From Isoetes taiwanensis (lineage: Eukaryota; Streptophyta; Lycopodiopsida; Isoetales; Isoetaceae), in the NCBI GenBank assembly GCA_021234155.1, contig JAJEKV010000025.1, forward strand, positions 13,359,463 through 13,423,462: 64,000 nt of DNA, in the 5' to 3' direction. The translations under genes and the position numbers were made by a program. Under the pieces are notes generated by a model, which did no database searches, had not been told where the DNA came from, and saw only the letters and a program-made list of their open reading frames with translations. Numbering within the stretch: the stretch's first letter is position 1; each line of letters begins with the position of its first letter. Shown here one piece after another: positions 11,277-22,596 of this stretch.

Positions 11277-12970
11277 TGTAATGAGTCCAACAAAATCTAG
11301 AAACAACTAACCCCGGGCTCCACGGCGATGCATGAGTGTAAAACAACCAGGGCAATAACCAGCAGCAAGATAATATACTTCATTCACAACAAGAGAATTC
11401 ATAATGGATATACAACTTGCAACATGCTAAACTCCAAATTGACAATGCTTGTTAAGAGGAATTGCAACTTGTAAACCATCACAAATGAGCATCATATTTC
11501 AGCTTGTCTTTTATAACATTGATAACATTGAATCTTCAAAAATAATAGTAATATAACAAGGTATGATTCAAAGGAAATCAGCAATAAGACAATGATAAAG
11601 CAACTGGTCCATATGAATCTTCATAATAGTAAGGAACAATGCCCTTCAAATACATTCATTTCATCTCAGAACTTAATAAAATTCCAGAAAAATAACAATT
11701 TCAAATACCTACTTGATCATTTCAGATTGTGTTGTCCCCTAAATCATGATTTTGCTGCTGTTATACATGCTTCCCCTTGTTGTTGAAGATAAGGACGAAT
11801 TTATACTGCTCCCCATGCTGATTTATGGCTGCTAATGATGACCCACAGGCCGAATTTGAATAGAATAGGCTGCCCAAAAGGAATCAGGTCTGATATGCAT
11901 GAAAATCAGCCATAAACATGCTTCATATTGCTGTATTTCTTGGCCCATAAGCTGATATATCCAAAGCTGAACTTACTTGTTGCTTCTCGTCCCCCTCTGC
12001 CATGGCTGATGTCTCCTCTTCATCGTAATCGCAGCCCAACTCTCTCAATCGATCTGCCTGCTCCCATCTCCTTTTCTTAACTGTTACGTTTAGGTTTTTT
12101 TCTCTACCATTTGCCCACATCAGCTCCAAGTCATCATTTTTCCTTCCAAATATACATATTTAATTCCCTTTCATATTTCGTGACTTGCATTCCCTAGCTA
12201 GAAACATGCAACCTTAATTATCTTTGCCGTCGCGTCTTCCCTTGTTTGATTTGTTTCCCGTCATTCATATATGTCCGCCTCTTGTAACATCGTCCAATCC
12301 CTTTGTGTAATGCCTTGATCATCTTCATCTTCACACCTCATTAGTCTTTGCTTAGAACACTCTTTTGTGATCTTTCAATTTTGATTCCTGTTTGCTTGCT
12401 TCATGAACATGTCATATCTTCCCAAATCACCACATCTAATTCCACACCCTTAGTTTGTGAGTTGAATACATGATCTTTGTTTCCCTCAACTTTGTGCCAT
12501 GGTATCTCGTCACACGTCTTTGTATCAAACATATCTCACTGATATAACTCGGAAATGCATAGTAATGGTATTATAGCTAGGACTAAAAACCTCGCCCACG
12601 TAGGGGTTTTCGAGGAAAACCTTCACCATAATACCGCCACTAATACATTCCAAGACCTTCAAATGCAACTGCAATTCGATTTTGTGATCTTGCGCTTCTT
12701 CATACGGCTCCCTTGCATAATCTCCTAGCTGCCATTGGCATCCCTTTGAGTCTTGATCCTATTCAAGTTGCCGCTGCTTCATGACCAGGGTCTTCTTACT
12801 TCAAACATAATAGCCGCTATGAAGTTGCCTCTGCTTCTTATCAGGGTCTTCACAAAAAATACCAATTTTCCTAAAAACATATAAATTATCAGTAAATATG
12901 TAAGAAAAACGGTTAGAATCTTCAAAAAAATACAATACTCCATCATTCTAGATACCAAATCCCCACTACA
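11277..12970 (-). repeat. Gypsy 5' LTR (right copy)
   Basis: 1694 bp, same termini as the left copy, followed by the target duplicate ATGAT. As the 5' LTR it should hold the promoter for minus-strand transcription; no TATA box was assigned with confidence. Confidence 0.93.
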
Positions 12971-12975
12971 ATGAT

Positions 12976-13088
12976 AATATTAGGTTTGATAATAACACAT
13001 TGCATTATTTGCGAGGCAATTCCAGACTCAAAATTATCGATACATGGCACAAATATCATACAAAAATATCATATATTCCAATAAAACA
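12976..13088. other. Element I sequence between Gypsy and the HAD-like gene
   Basis: Short AT-rich stretch downstream of the minus-strand HAD-like frame, continuous with 3553-3740 before the Gypsy insertion. No coding frame supported. Confidence 0.4.
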
Positions 13089-13737
13089 TTAAGAGATCAA
13101 TCCATGTTTTTCCACGTATTTAACAAGGTGTGGTTCCATGTCAGCCGTTCTATCCAGTTCTGGGTATGAATCTAACACTTCACCCACCGTCATCCCCATA
13201 GCCAAATTATGCATAATAGACACAAACTTCACCAGAAAATCATCTGTCGCAAAGTTTTTTGGATCGTAAGATAGTGGATTCAGGGCCTGCGTTTGATTGT
13301 AGAAGCATTTGAGAGCATCATCATCCACTATGATTATATCATCCTTATTCTCGATACCAAGTTCGTCCATCATGTTACTCAAGTGTTTGATGAAGATAGG
13401 CTTTGCTGTTGGATCCTTGGGATTAGTGAACTTCACACATTTGTTACGATCCCAAAAGGTCAACCAATGTCTACGCATTTCCCCCAGTGCCTCCAAAGTA
13501 TCCTTGATGTTCCTTAGTTCCATGGATGACCAAATACCAACTCGAAATAACCTGAATGCCTCATCTAGCATCTCCTTCAAGTGCAGCCGCGGATAGATCC
13601 ACTTGGTGTTTGATTCTACCGGTGTCCGATGAAACCGATCTCTAGCCACTTTATTTTTTCGGAAAAGTCTTGCAAAGGACTCCGTTTAGGTCGAACACCA
13701 CAACCTTCTTAGAAAACGCAATGCAAGGTTGAAACAT
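13089..13737 (-). pseudogene. NIF/FCP1-type HAD phosphatase-like protein in element I
   Basis: From the ATG at 13737 the frame reads into KKVVVFDLNGVLCKTF, the HAD motif I position, but with Asn replacing the second catalytic Asp. A frameshift in a T-run near 13650-13657 leads to the frame 13649-13089. That frame carries WIYPRLHLKEML, FRVGIWSSM (motif II-like), LTFWDRNKCVKF, KPIFIKHLSNMMDEL and IIIVDDDALKC (motif IV). This order is that of NLI-interacting-factor/FCP1 phosphatase domains. The D-to-N change predicts poor or no catalysis. It lies directly downstream of, and on the same strand as, the ParB-methyltransferase gene, with element-I palindromes just upstream. Confidence 0.7.
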
Positions 13738-13784
13738 CAAACATGTATCCGGTCAGGAAGATACGATAACACAAACAATACAAA

Positions 13785-13917
13785 CACGCCAAGCGTGATT
13801 TGAGATAGTCTTAACCAAATCGCGCTCGGCGTGATTTAGTTTGACAACGAAAAATAATCAAAGCATGCCTGGTGCGATTTAATTCAAAGGTAATACAAAC
13901 TAAAACGCTGCGTGGCG
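13785..13917. repeat. Element I palindromes, cluster 1
   Basis: Four CACGC-N3-GCGTG type units upstream of the HAD-like start: a clean one at 13785-13797 (CACGCCAAGCGTG) and degenerate ones near 13821, 13864 and 13903. Each is followed by GATTT or GATTTAG/ATTTAAT. Confidence 0.75.
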
Positions 13918-14169
13918 ATTTCGTGGGCAAGGCCATTCCTATCATCGCGGTTTATTTTGCCGCCGTCGGCGTCATTCTCCCCTTCGCCACCCTTAATCGT
14001 CGTGCTCTTCCATTTGTTAGAATTGTTATTTTCTATTAGTTCAAGGCGTCCTTTGGCCCGACATTATTTTACTATTGATTTGGCAAACACGGTGGAATCA
14101 CTAGAGTCGCCTTGGTTGCCTTCAGGTTTGATTGCCACGTCAATTAGTTCATTGTTAACTTTTGTGAAT

Positions 14170-14989
14170 CTACTCTTTTTTGTTGCTTGCATCACCCTGA
14201 AGGGAGGCATAGATATTCCCTAAGTTCGCCGCGATCACATTACTTTGAGCAGCCAGTTTAGCAGCTATTTGTTCATTGTTTTCCTTATCAAGCTGCGGAT
14301 TACTAGTTCCCTCACCAGAACCATCGTCCACTTTCGAATTGGACAAGTCTACGAGACTTTTGATTGCTGATGATTTTAGGTTGCCATAAGGGCCTTTAGG
14401 AGATTTGGCAAGCACATGCATGAGGAATGGTTCAAGAAAGTCTTTGGCCTGCTCATCACTCACAAAGCAGTGACATCTTCTAACACCCATAAGAGCCTCT
14501 CGGGCAATATAACCTCCAACATGAAGCTCCAAGCAGGTTGTATCAATTGGAGCAAATGCCTCGACGAGGTAAGCAGCCATAGACGGGGGAAATCCATTTT
14601 TATTTAAGGGGCCCTTCTCCTTAGTTTGTAGCTTGTACTTGATTTCCCCACTTAGGAGGGGGTCCCGATCCTCATCCTCTTCTGACTCATCCTGTTCTGA
14701 CTGATCCTGAGCCGTATGATAGAATATAGTTCTTAAGTCTGGATCATCTAGAAGAAAACATTCCCATGCACTGCTATTGTCACCCTTGGCCTTAGCAATA
14801 TCATATTCCTCGTCGGCAAAGATGGCTATCATCATAAAGATCACATGTGCCATCTTCAGTTACGTTTGACTCATTATCTTTAACATCATATATTAGGCAT
14901 CCCTCCCTAATAACTATGACGCACTCCGGATCATGAGCGGATGGATAGTGCATGCAGATGTGACTCACCTGAAGGACAAACGATGACAA
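14170..14989 (-). pseudogene. Element I DNA methyltransferase, C-terminal (motif I) part
   Basis: The frame 14853-14170, with a short connected frame from 14989, ends in an AdoMet-binding region. MAAYLVEAFAPIDTTCLELHVGGYIAREALMGVRRC aligns by pattern with the 'lose-it...DxFxGxGTT...A...GRRC' motif I of N4/N6 amino-methyltransferases, but the GxGTT core is replaced by HVGGY. It is preceded by an acidic stretch (QSEQDESEEDEDRD) and followed by a Gln/Asn-rich tail. The order (target motif first, AdoMet motif last) matches the better preserved element II copy at 33478-33572. The altered motif argues for loss of activity. Confidence 0.55.
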
Positions 14990-16010
14990 TAGTGAAGGAC
15001 CTCTTAGTTGTCAATCCTATCGGTGGTAAAGAAGCTGTTGTAGTCCCTTCGGTTCATGTCCATATCTCCTCTCCCACCCCTGTCCAACACAAAGAGTGAT
15101 ATATTTTTAAGGCAAGAAGTTGATTCGGCAAGAGACCTTTGTACCCAATGGAGACCGAATCTTGGGCCGGTGTCTTCTTCTCCAAGTAATCTTCTTCACA
15201 AGGGCCACTTTTTTCTTCTCAACTCGGGCCAGTACCTTAGGGGTAGAGTCTCCTTATGTTTTGTATTTTAGCCTTCCAATTCTTTAGGAAGTCCTTTGAC
15301 CAGAATACAAACTTCTTGATGTCATCATTCTTGACCTTGTATTTGTCCGGCAATCCAATTTGGATAATGCCACATCCCCCGATAGCCTTTGTAAATCAGG
15401 CTCCTACTGGTGACTTCATTGTCGCATACATCCTTCACATGGTTGCGGCACTCAACGAAGGACATCCTATCCTTAGTGAAAGCACTCTTCTTGTATAAGA
15501 CTTCCTTCTTTAACCGGTCTAAAACCCAAATGGTCTCGGCGTCGTCTAGCCCTCGAAGTCTTTCTCATCTCTATCACATTCAAGTCAAATATGCTTACAT
15601 CAACGGCGGGCACCCTACCCATAGTATCGGCGACTTCCCTTGTGCATAAGCGTCCCCCGAATTCATTCCACTTTTGCCATCTTGCCTCCTTACAAAACAC
15701 AATCTTATATACGAGTCCATTTGGGCTGACACGCTAGATGAGCTTTGAGAAAAAGGATCTCGCAATGTCATCACCACCTTTTTTCTTTGATTTTCTTGCG
15801 GTTTTCTTCTTCTCTGTATAATTGTTCTGCGGCGAGTCCGGCTCGGAGCTTGAAAGCCTCGAACTTTGATCCGCTTTCACGGTGGGTAATGGGCAGCCAT
15901 ATTCCCTTACTTGTTGATGGGCGTGGCACGGTTGCTCCATTATGGACCGCCAAAAGTACGGGCATTGAATCAAGATATCGAGAGACAAGAAACGCCCGGT
16001 GCGATTTCAA
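14990..16010 (-). pseudogene. Element I ParB-methyltransferase gene, middle part (frameshifted)
   Basis: Minus-strand coding remnants run through this interval in shifting frames, for example KIVFCKEARWQKWNEFGGRLC, FTKDRMSFVECRNHVKDVC and IIQIGLPDKYKVKND. They connect the ParB exon to the methyltransferase end. No methyltransferase motif IV (DPPY-like) was found in this copy. Several frame changes are needed to follow it, so this is a decayed gene body. The family of the individual segments was not recognised. Confidence 0.4.
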
Positions 16011-16330
16011 TAGAAAAGATCAACCTCAAAGCACGCTTTGGCGTGAAATGAATTAAATACCAATGCAATTCACGCCCAGCGTGCTTTAATCGGTTGAATT
16101 CACGCCCGGCGTGCTTTGAATCGGTTGAATTCAGCGAGGCGTGATTTCAAATGAAACCAAATCCACGCCGGGCGTGCTTTCAAATCAAATCAATTCCATG
16201 GCGTGCTTTAACATTTCACGATGCGTGGAATTGGTTTGATTTGAAAGCACGCGCTGGCGTGATTTGGTTTCATTTGAAATCACGCCTGGCGTGAATTGGT
16301 TTCATTTGAATGAACGCCTGGCGTGAATAT
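15985..16330. repeat. Element I palindromes, cluster 2 (about 30-bp spacing)
   Basis: About ten units of the type CACGCCTGGCGTG lie in an intron of the ParB-methyltransferase gene. Clear ones are at about 16073, 16105, 16166, 16247 and 16283; degenerate ones are near 15988, 16033, 16131, 16195, 16216 and 16313. Spacing is close to 30 bp. The linkers (TTTGAATCGG, GGTTTCATTTGAAAT) are themselves partly repeated and inverted about the middle, near 16215. Confidence 0.85.
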
Positions 16331-16362
16331 TAAAGTGCTAACATCCTAATGCAGTCAATTAC

Positions 16363-18031
16363 CTTTTGTATAGAAATGTCTTCCCATTTCATTCAAAGTT
16401 GCACTAATCTCGACCAAATGCGCAGTGAAGTATTGGCATCCAAGAGACGACACCTCCTATGCGATAGTGATTGTAGAACACGCTTTGGCTGCTTTGTTTG
16501 TTACCTTTTGCCTAATGAGGGCCTTTTGTGCCTCAACAGAATGCTGCCCGTCTATGATGACGAATTTAATGTTTTCATTTGACATTAACTCCTCGAATTT
16601 CGTCCACACAGCATGCTTGTTCAAGATCATATCCCAAGGTAACACATCCGCTGGCATAGGCATTTGACATGGATTACTAATCATGCTCTGAACAATCTCC
16701 ATGGCATGTGCTGGATCATATCTTCTGCTAACATAAATGGAGCTTGGTGAACAAATGAGGGACTTCACATGGATCGCAAAACTTTCCTTCAGACCCAATG
16801 GATAATGGTCAGCGTACTTATTCAGCTTGTTCATGGCCTCTAGCTGCGCCACTTTGTCCTGTTCATTCTCAAAAACAGAAGCCTCCATGCCTTCGACAAC
16901 TGCAGGTTGAACATCCTTCCCTAGATCTAGGACCCTCCTAGAAGCTTTCAAGTCAGCTAATTCCCTAGCTTGCTGCAAATAGTGACTTGGTGTCGGTTTA
17001 GTGAACATGCCTCTACGCACAGCTGTAACCCCTTGGCAAATAGATATTGGCGTAACTGCTACATTGGTTGGCCAACCATACATAAAACATGTCTCACCGT
17101 TCACATCTGTCTTCATGAACGTATCCTTGTCCTCCTTGTATGCAGTAGCTCTACAGTGAGTAAGTCTGAGCAGATCTTTCTTTTGCTTATGTGTAATCTC
17201 CAAGAGCAATTTGCAGTTGGTGTCATCCTCTTCCTCACAAGAGATTAGGATCCCTTGTTTGGTCATCTTGTCTGCTTCCTTTTTCCTCGAGAAGAGAGTT
17301 AAGTCGAGCTTGCCATTTGTCTTGGCAAGGTCAACGTACCACTCGGCACCCTCGTCCATTTCCTCTTCAGGGCAGGCAGGGTCAGTGGTTGCTATAAGAA
17401 TCGGCCCTTCATCATCTAAGGTGAGATCATATGGTACTGCATCTGGGTCGTCTACCCTTGCTTTCTTGGCAGGAATAGAACCCGAATTATTAGGGGTTTT
17501 CTTCCTCTTGGGCACTGCAAAAGAAGATGAACATTTTTTAGAGTACTTTTCAGAATAAAAGATCACGCTTGGCGTGCATTTAAACCTAAATTAGTACAAT
17601 TCACGCTTGGCGTGTTGGTAGCTCCTATTATTGACCATGCTATGCGTGAATTTGAAACTAAATTAGTTTGCATCCACATTTTAAGCTACATACCCTTTAT
17701 AAATCCATATTTCACACTATTTAACCTCATTGAACATTGCTATCTCCAACTGTCTAACACTGCTATATTCTATAAAACAGAGCAAAATTATGTTCTACAA
17801 AACGGACAATCAGAGCATTAACTGATGGTAATACTTAAAATTCATGCAAAGCATATTAACTGAAGGCAAGGAAATATCTCAAATTCATGCAAGCATAATA
17901 CTCTCCACACCTTGAATAGGAGGGGTCTGATCAACGTCCTCTGAAACTTGAGAAGTGCCGGGTTTTGAGATTCCTCTTCCACCGCTTCCTCTGCCCCGTC
18001 CGCCTCGACCTCGATTCATTTTAGAAGACAT
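16363..18031 (-). pseudogene. Element I ParB-like domain exons (start of ParB-methyltransferase gene)
   Basis: Exon 1 (18031-17911) begins MSSKMNRGRGGRGRG, a Gly/Arg-rich head, and ends CAAG|GTGTGG. Exon 2 (17514-16363) follows CTTTTGCAG in the correct phase and opens with a Lys-rich nuclear-signal-like stretch (VPKRKKT, PAKKARVDD). Near its end FVIIDGQHSVEAQKAL is a ParB/DGQHR-type signature (D/G-G-x-H-R/S). One in-frame TAG at 16457-16459 breaks the exon, and the frame then continues to a donor at 16362. In bacteria and phages ParB-like domains bind palindromic sites or act as nucleases; the role here is not known. Confidence 0.68.
17560..17650. repeat. Element I palindromes, cluster 3 (intron 1)
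   Basis: Two clean CACGCTTGGCGTG units (about 17563 and 17602) and one degenerate CATGCTATGCGTG (about 17637) lie in intron 1 of the ParB gene. Confidence 0.8.
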
Positions 18032-18422
18032 CTCCGGAGTCGCCTAGTAACAAAGTCGAAAGGTCGCTCGGATACGCGCTCGAGCTGCTCGAAGAAATAG
18101 TTTTTTCTACCTGTACGAGAAATAGCGTTTTCTACCTGCACGAGAGAAATTTGAATTTCAAGAAAACACAAAATGCAGTTTCGAAATATTCTTGACACAT
18201 AAAAATAATAATGACGAAGATTCACTTTAAAAAAAAAAAAGAACCCGTCCGCCGACTTCTTTCATTGAGTTTTTAAAAACCAATCTACCGCGTTCTTTCA
18301 TTGATTACATTTATCCCGCCAAAATATAATTAACCTAAGCTTTCTTGTAACTCGAATTTTTCCCGACCGCCTGCGTTTCCATAGCGCCTGTGATTTCGAG
18401 AACTCGAATCGGCTTCTCAAGA
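18032..18422. promoter_or_regulatory. Head-to-head intergenic region of element I
   Basis: About 390 bp between the minus-strand ParB start (18031) and a plus-strand ATG at 18423. AT-rich, including AAAATATAATTAA near 18320. Probably a shared divergent promoter; no binding sites were assigned. The matching arrangement in element II supports it. Confidence 0.4.
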
Positions 18423-18756
18423 ATGGCTACAGAATTCTAGTAAGCATCTCATTCCTATAGCTTGTACAATAATTTCCAGTATAAAGGTGTCTGAATAGGC
18501 AATTGTCTGCAGTGTCAAAGATGAATGTTTCATGTTAACTACAAATCAGAAAAGGAAAGTAGGATTATGCAAGATCGACTCCATCGATCCGACTGCAAAC
18601 TGTCATGGAATTCCACTCGGGGATAAGTATGTCCGAGTTGCAGTGATTAACTGCTGCGCTATGGATGAAGCTTTACCTCGCAGACACCCCGGTGGGGATT
18701 CGGTTGGAGAAAGTGTTGGAACATTTGTTGCATGGCCAAGAAACCGCTTAAAAAAG
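18423..18756 (+). pseudogene. DUF8039-like domain exon, start of element I transposase-associated gene
   Basis: A mini-exon ATGGCTACAGAATTCTA|GTAAGC (18423-18439) may start the gene. Exon 18550-18756, between AAATCAG and AAG|GTATGT, encodes KVGLCKIDSIDPT...HGIPLGDKYVRVAV...VGESVGTFVAWPRN. The spaced DP, LG, V and AWP residues match the DUF8039-type domain that accompanies plant transposase genes. Its function is unknown. No stop lies inside the exon. Whether it belongs to the same gene as 34378-49266 is inferred from strand and order. Confidence 0.55.
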
Positions 18757-19530
18757 GTATGTAACATGTATTACATTGTAGAAATATAGAAGTAGACAAA
18801 ATTTATTGTATTCATTGGAAAAAGTTTACAATTGTATATAATCTGGATAAACTGGATAAACTAGACAAAATCCCAGACTATTGTTTCAAGCCCGATCCAT
18901 CTTGAGTATTTGGGCTATCGATACTCCCATTTCCATTGCAGGGCATAGTGAATGGATCAGGTAAAACCCCAGAAAAAACACCAGGCTCTAGCTCCACCTT
19001 CCCCGTCTGCTCCACCTCCACCTCCTGCTCCTCCCCGCTCCATTGGTTGAACCATCTCCAATGCATCGTATACCGCCCAAAGTAGTGGTTCCATTGGTTG
19101 AGCCATTGCATCATTATCTTTGCACTGCGGTAGTGGTTCGTGTTGGGGCATCCAGGGCATAGAGGCTAGCCACTAAGAAACGCAACTCCTCATTTTGAAT
19201 CTCGAAGCCGGTTGCTATAGATTCTCTCGATCAATGCATGTACCGCTTGATCGAAGTGATCGAATAAGAGGGCGACCTACGTGCGATTACAAAGGGCCTT
19301 AGAGCCCATTTATCATTGCCCTGTGCTCACGCCATCATCATTACTTGATCCAAGCACTTTGCGGGGTTGCAAGGCGGTGCTCTATTTTGCGGTTCAACCG
19401 GACTAGAGATTGGAGCCGAACCGAAATTTTGTGTGATTGCTGCCCCAAATGTAATTCCAATGCATCTTCGTCACCAACCGGGTGATTAATGTAACTTGGC
19501 ATCTATCAATAGGAAGTGAGCGGAGTATCA
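18757..19530. other. Region without recognised gene
   Basis: Low-complexity open frames (Gly/Glu-rich on the minus strand near 18960-19110) have no supporting motifs. Probably intron of the DUF8039 gene or decayed sequence. Confidence 0.35.
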
Positions 19531-19534
19531 GTAT

Positions 19535-19780
19535 TTACGCCTGGCGTGTTATATTTATTTATTTGTAAACTTAGAAACTAAGAGACATGCCCGGCGTGTT
19601 TAACTTAAAAGTTGAAACTAGGGATAAAATTGTTTGCACGCTCAGCGTGTAAACTGCTATATAGGAAAAACTATACACGCTCGGCGTGCATTCAGCAGAG
19701 AGGGAGAAAAAAAAAAACCTGTACAGATAGATAAGTAAATAGATAAATGGCTAAGGTTAGCATGGAACACGCTTAGCATG
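19535..19780. repeat. Element I palindromes, cluster 4
   Basis: Five units at about 19538 (ACGCCTGGCGTG), 19588, 19638, 19675 and 19766, of which CACGCTCGGCGTG is the cleanest. They lie downstream of the DUF8039 exon. Confidence 0.75.
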
Positions 19781-19799
19781 TTTCAAATGTTATCTTTGA

Positions 19800-21430
19800 G
19801 ATTTTCCTAATGCTTTCTACTACACTTATTCATAATAGAAACTTGCATGCAATAACATGATTAATTCAGGAAGAGAAACTCAAGAATTTACTCGAAACAA
19901 AAAGAAGCAAAATCTGCTACTGTATGCGTCGCTATTAATGGCCTCGAATTGGCCCAACACATCAGATTATTCTTGGCTACTACCCCTCGTGTTCTACAAA
20001 ACCTACAGCGACAGAACTGACCCAAATCCAAGCCGCAGTCTTTGTCCAAGAGAAGAAAATGGAGCAGTGGGGCGTCTGAAGGAAGGGGTTGAAACTGGAG
20101 AGGGCAATTGGAAGGCAAAAGAGGGCATGTGTAGTTAGGAAAAAAGGAAATGAAAATCAAACACCTCCAAATAAGAATCCATCAAGCTCCGACAGTTCTC
20201 AGAATAAATTGAGTCGGTAAACTTATACCTCCCCACAAGTTCTTGAAGAGAACCATTTTAACCTACCAAAGCTTCGCCCTTATTTCGGAACACAAAGAAA
20301 CATCCATTTTGGCTTGAATAGGAACGTTTTGGGCTAGCAAATACGGATCTTGCGGCGTTTTGCGTAAACGCCCAAACTTTCTGAGGCCGACATGGGTATG
20401 GCGAGGTCGGAAAAAAAGCCTCAATTATAGACCTTAAATAACCATTTCCGGTTTCTAATCTGCGACCATTCTATAGAAATACTAACAGCCGCTTCATTAA
20501 TCTCGACAACAGAATCTTATCTTGCTAATCCCTGTTGTTGCAGATTTGCAAGCCCTGTTTCGTGCCCTAAAATCCTATCCACGAGGCTTGCATGTTCAGC
20601 ACTAAAATAAAAAGAGGGCTTTTGTTGTGAGTCCTTGGATGTTGGACCATTGAAAAAAAGAAGCTAAATCAACGAATACGCCATGAAATCTTAGGAAAAC
20701 CTTTGTGAAAAGCGTACAAAAACACAAAGAAAACCCCCTGTTATTATGCTACATATTCAAACTACTAATTCAGCAGTTTTGGCTTTCACACCCTAATCCA
20801 GAATGGCATCCCATATTGAAAACGGAAAATACTCCAGGACAATATCTTATGGGCATGGCTATATGTAAAATACAACAAACTCACAGCATGATAAAAAGGT
20901 CGACCCAACAGGCTTAACAACAGCTGACAAAAATACCAGATCGGTTTCTTAATAGCAAGTCTTTGTCCATAAGGAATTAGGTAGAAGTAAACAATAAGGA
21001 CCTTAAAAAATCGTGTTCCAAAACACTGCCCTAGTTTGTTTCTGTTCTACAGACCTGCGCATGGATGGTACCACTGCAGTTGTTTGATTAAAAAGCTGGA
21101 CCACTGCCATATTATCCAAGAAACATGGCAAACCGTTTAAAAAGACAAGCACAGCCTCCAGCAAACACAGCTCCAGGAATCCTGCTCACACAGAATCCAC
21201 GCTTTTATGCTCACACAGAATCTCCGTAATAGCTCTCTCCCCGCTAGGCCCAATATTTACATATGGGTCAGCTACAGATTGGACTTGAAGTTCAAGCTCT
21301 TTCGCCTTGCTCTCAAACTCCTCTGCCTGTTACAAACAAGACAACGAACATCTTTTCAGGCTAAGCAACACATGGTAACTTGAGCTTGATATCAAGCACT
21401 CACAGTTAAGCTGCCTGATTCAGTATTCTC
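19800..21430. other. Long stretch without recognised gene
   Basis: No coding frame with family motifs on either strand. The sequence CCTGTTATTATGCTACATATT at about 20739 recurs at about 38819, so part of it is dispersed repeat. Confidence 0.4.
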
Positions 21431-21544
21431 AAACTCAATTAACCACTTTCTGAGGGTGGATTCGCATATATGCAAAAACCTGTATCCAGTCCCGCTTCAT
21501 ACTTGCAACAAGCCGCAAAGCGGAACAAAATATTTTTACCCCGG

Positions 21545-22280
21545 TTATTGTGATTCCATCGCAAAAAATTCCATCCCGCGGAATCACCAGGCCGGAGACC
21601 CCGTTATCTGTACCAGAGCCCCCGTTATCCGTACCTGACAGGGTCGCTTTCAGGTCATTTATACCTTCCGGTGGAATCACAACTTTGCTATTCCGCCAGA
21701 TGGAATCACCAATTTACGATTCTTCGAGATGGAATCACCGCTCATGTATTCCACCAGATGGAATCACAACCGTATTATTTATTCCGCGAGACGGAATCAC
21801 AATCGTGTTATTCCGCCAGACGGAATCACAACCATGCTATTCCGCCAGATGGAATCACGAACGTCTGGACCAATCGTTGAAAAAAACAAGACCTTGCACT
21901 GCCCAGAACATTTCTGGTTGGGGATTTGAACCCCTTGCCATTATCGGCAATGCCATGGGGTGCTTCAAGCAAGAACAAGAAACAATAAACGTGCCTGTTT
22001 TAAAGCAAGAACAAAAAACCCGTTTCTAATGTAACCCATTTCTCTAGATTCAACAGGAATAGTGAATCTGCCAATTTTTCCTCCCTGCTTGCAGTTATCA
22101 CAAATTCAAAGTTCCCCAGGTGATTCCTTCCCGCGGAATGCATTCGTGGTGATTCCATCTCGAAGAATCTTACATTTGTGATTCCACCGGGCAGAATCGC
22201 ATGGTTGTGATTCCATCTGGCGGAATAGCAATGTTGTGATTCTGTCTAGCGGGATACGTAAGTGGTGATTCCATCTCACA
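21545..22280. repeat. Two mirrored arrays of ATTCC...GGAATCAC units
   Basis: From about 21545 to 21860 units of the form ATTCCGCCAGATGGAATCAC recur about eight times at 25-35 bp spacing. From about 22117 to 22280 the motif recurs in the opposite orientation (GTGATTCCATCTGGCGGAAT). The 250 bp between the arrays is not repetitive. Each unit is itself an imperfect palindrome. The right array ends just before the TFIIIA-like exon. Confidence 0.8.
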
Positions 22281-22299
22281 GGGGTTTTTTTTCCCTCAG

Positions 22300-22596
22300 A
22301 AATCGAATCTAGAGAAACACATCAAAGTGGTTCACTTAGAGTTAAAGCCTCACGCATGTGAAAAGTGTGGTAATTCCTTTGCATACAGACATGTGAAAGA
22401 TAATCATGAGAAAGCTGCGCATGTTCCTGTGAGTAAATTCCTGCTTTTTGCAGTGTTCAAAAACTTATCTGTTCAAATCTCATCATTAATATAAAAACAG
22501 GGTAATCTTGCTGAGTACGAAAAAGATGAGAGTATGCTGGAACATGCTCTTCCACAGAATTCAAGGCGCCTGACAGTACCAACTGTTACTTGGATT
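22300..22596 (+). pseudogene. TFIIIA-like zinc-finger fragment, two exons
   Basis: Exon 22300-22428 (after TTCCCTCAG, before GTGAGT) reads SNLEKHIKVVHLELKPHACEKCGNSFAYRHVKDNHEK, cut here by position: finger remnant, then a C-x2-C...H...H finger. Exon 22501-22596 (after AAAAACAG) reads NLAEYEKDESML and continues. Order and residues match the last fingers and tail of plant TFIIIA, the 5S rRNA gene transcription factor. Upstream fingers are absent, so this is a captured or relict fragment. No in-frame stop within the two exons. Confidence 0.72.

Larger units (their letters stand above)
3746..12970 (-). mobile_element. Ty3/Gypsy retrotransposon, Athila/Tat-like (non-chromoviral)
   Basis: Two LTRs of about 1.69 kb (3746-5441 and 11277-12970) start TGTAATGAG and end CACTACA, with ATGAT duplicated at 3741-3745 and 12971-12975. 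The internal region codes gag, protease, RT, RNase H and integrase on the minus strand. The primer-binding region resembles the TTTGGCGCCGTTGCCGGGGA type used by Athila/Tat elements, and there is no chromodomain. The LTRs differ by only about 1-2% by eye, so it is younger than the surrounding TRIM. One in-frame stop in gag and two frameshifts disable the reading frame. Confidence 0.93.

Noticed and set aside
15985-16330. CRISPR-like array of regularly spaced palindromes
   Set aside because: Repeats are short, degenerate and intronic; linkers are repeated rather than unique, and no cas-like genes exist. The context is plant nuclear DNA.
18878-19160. Gly/Glu-rich minus-strand frames near 19 kb
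   Set aside because: Low complexity without motifs, and not supported by splice signals.
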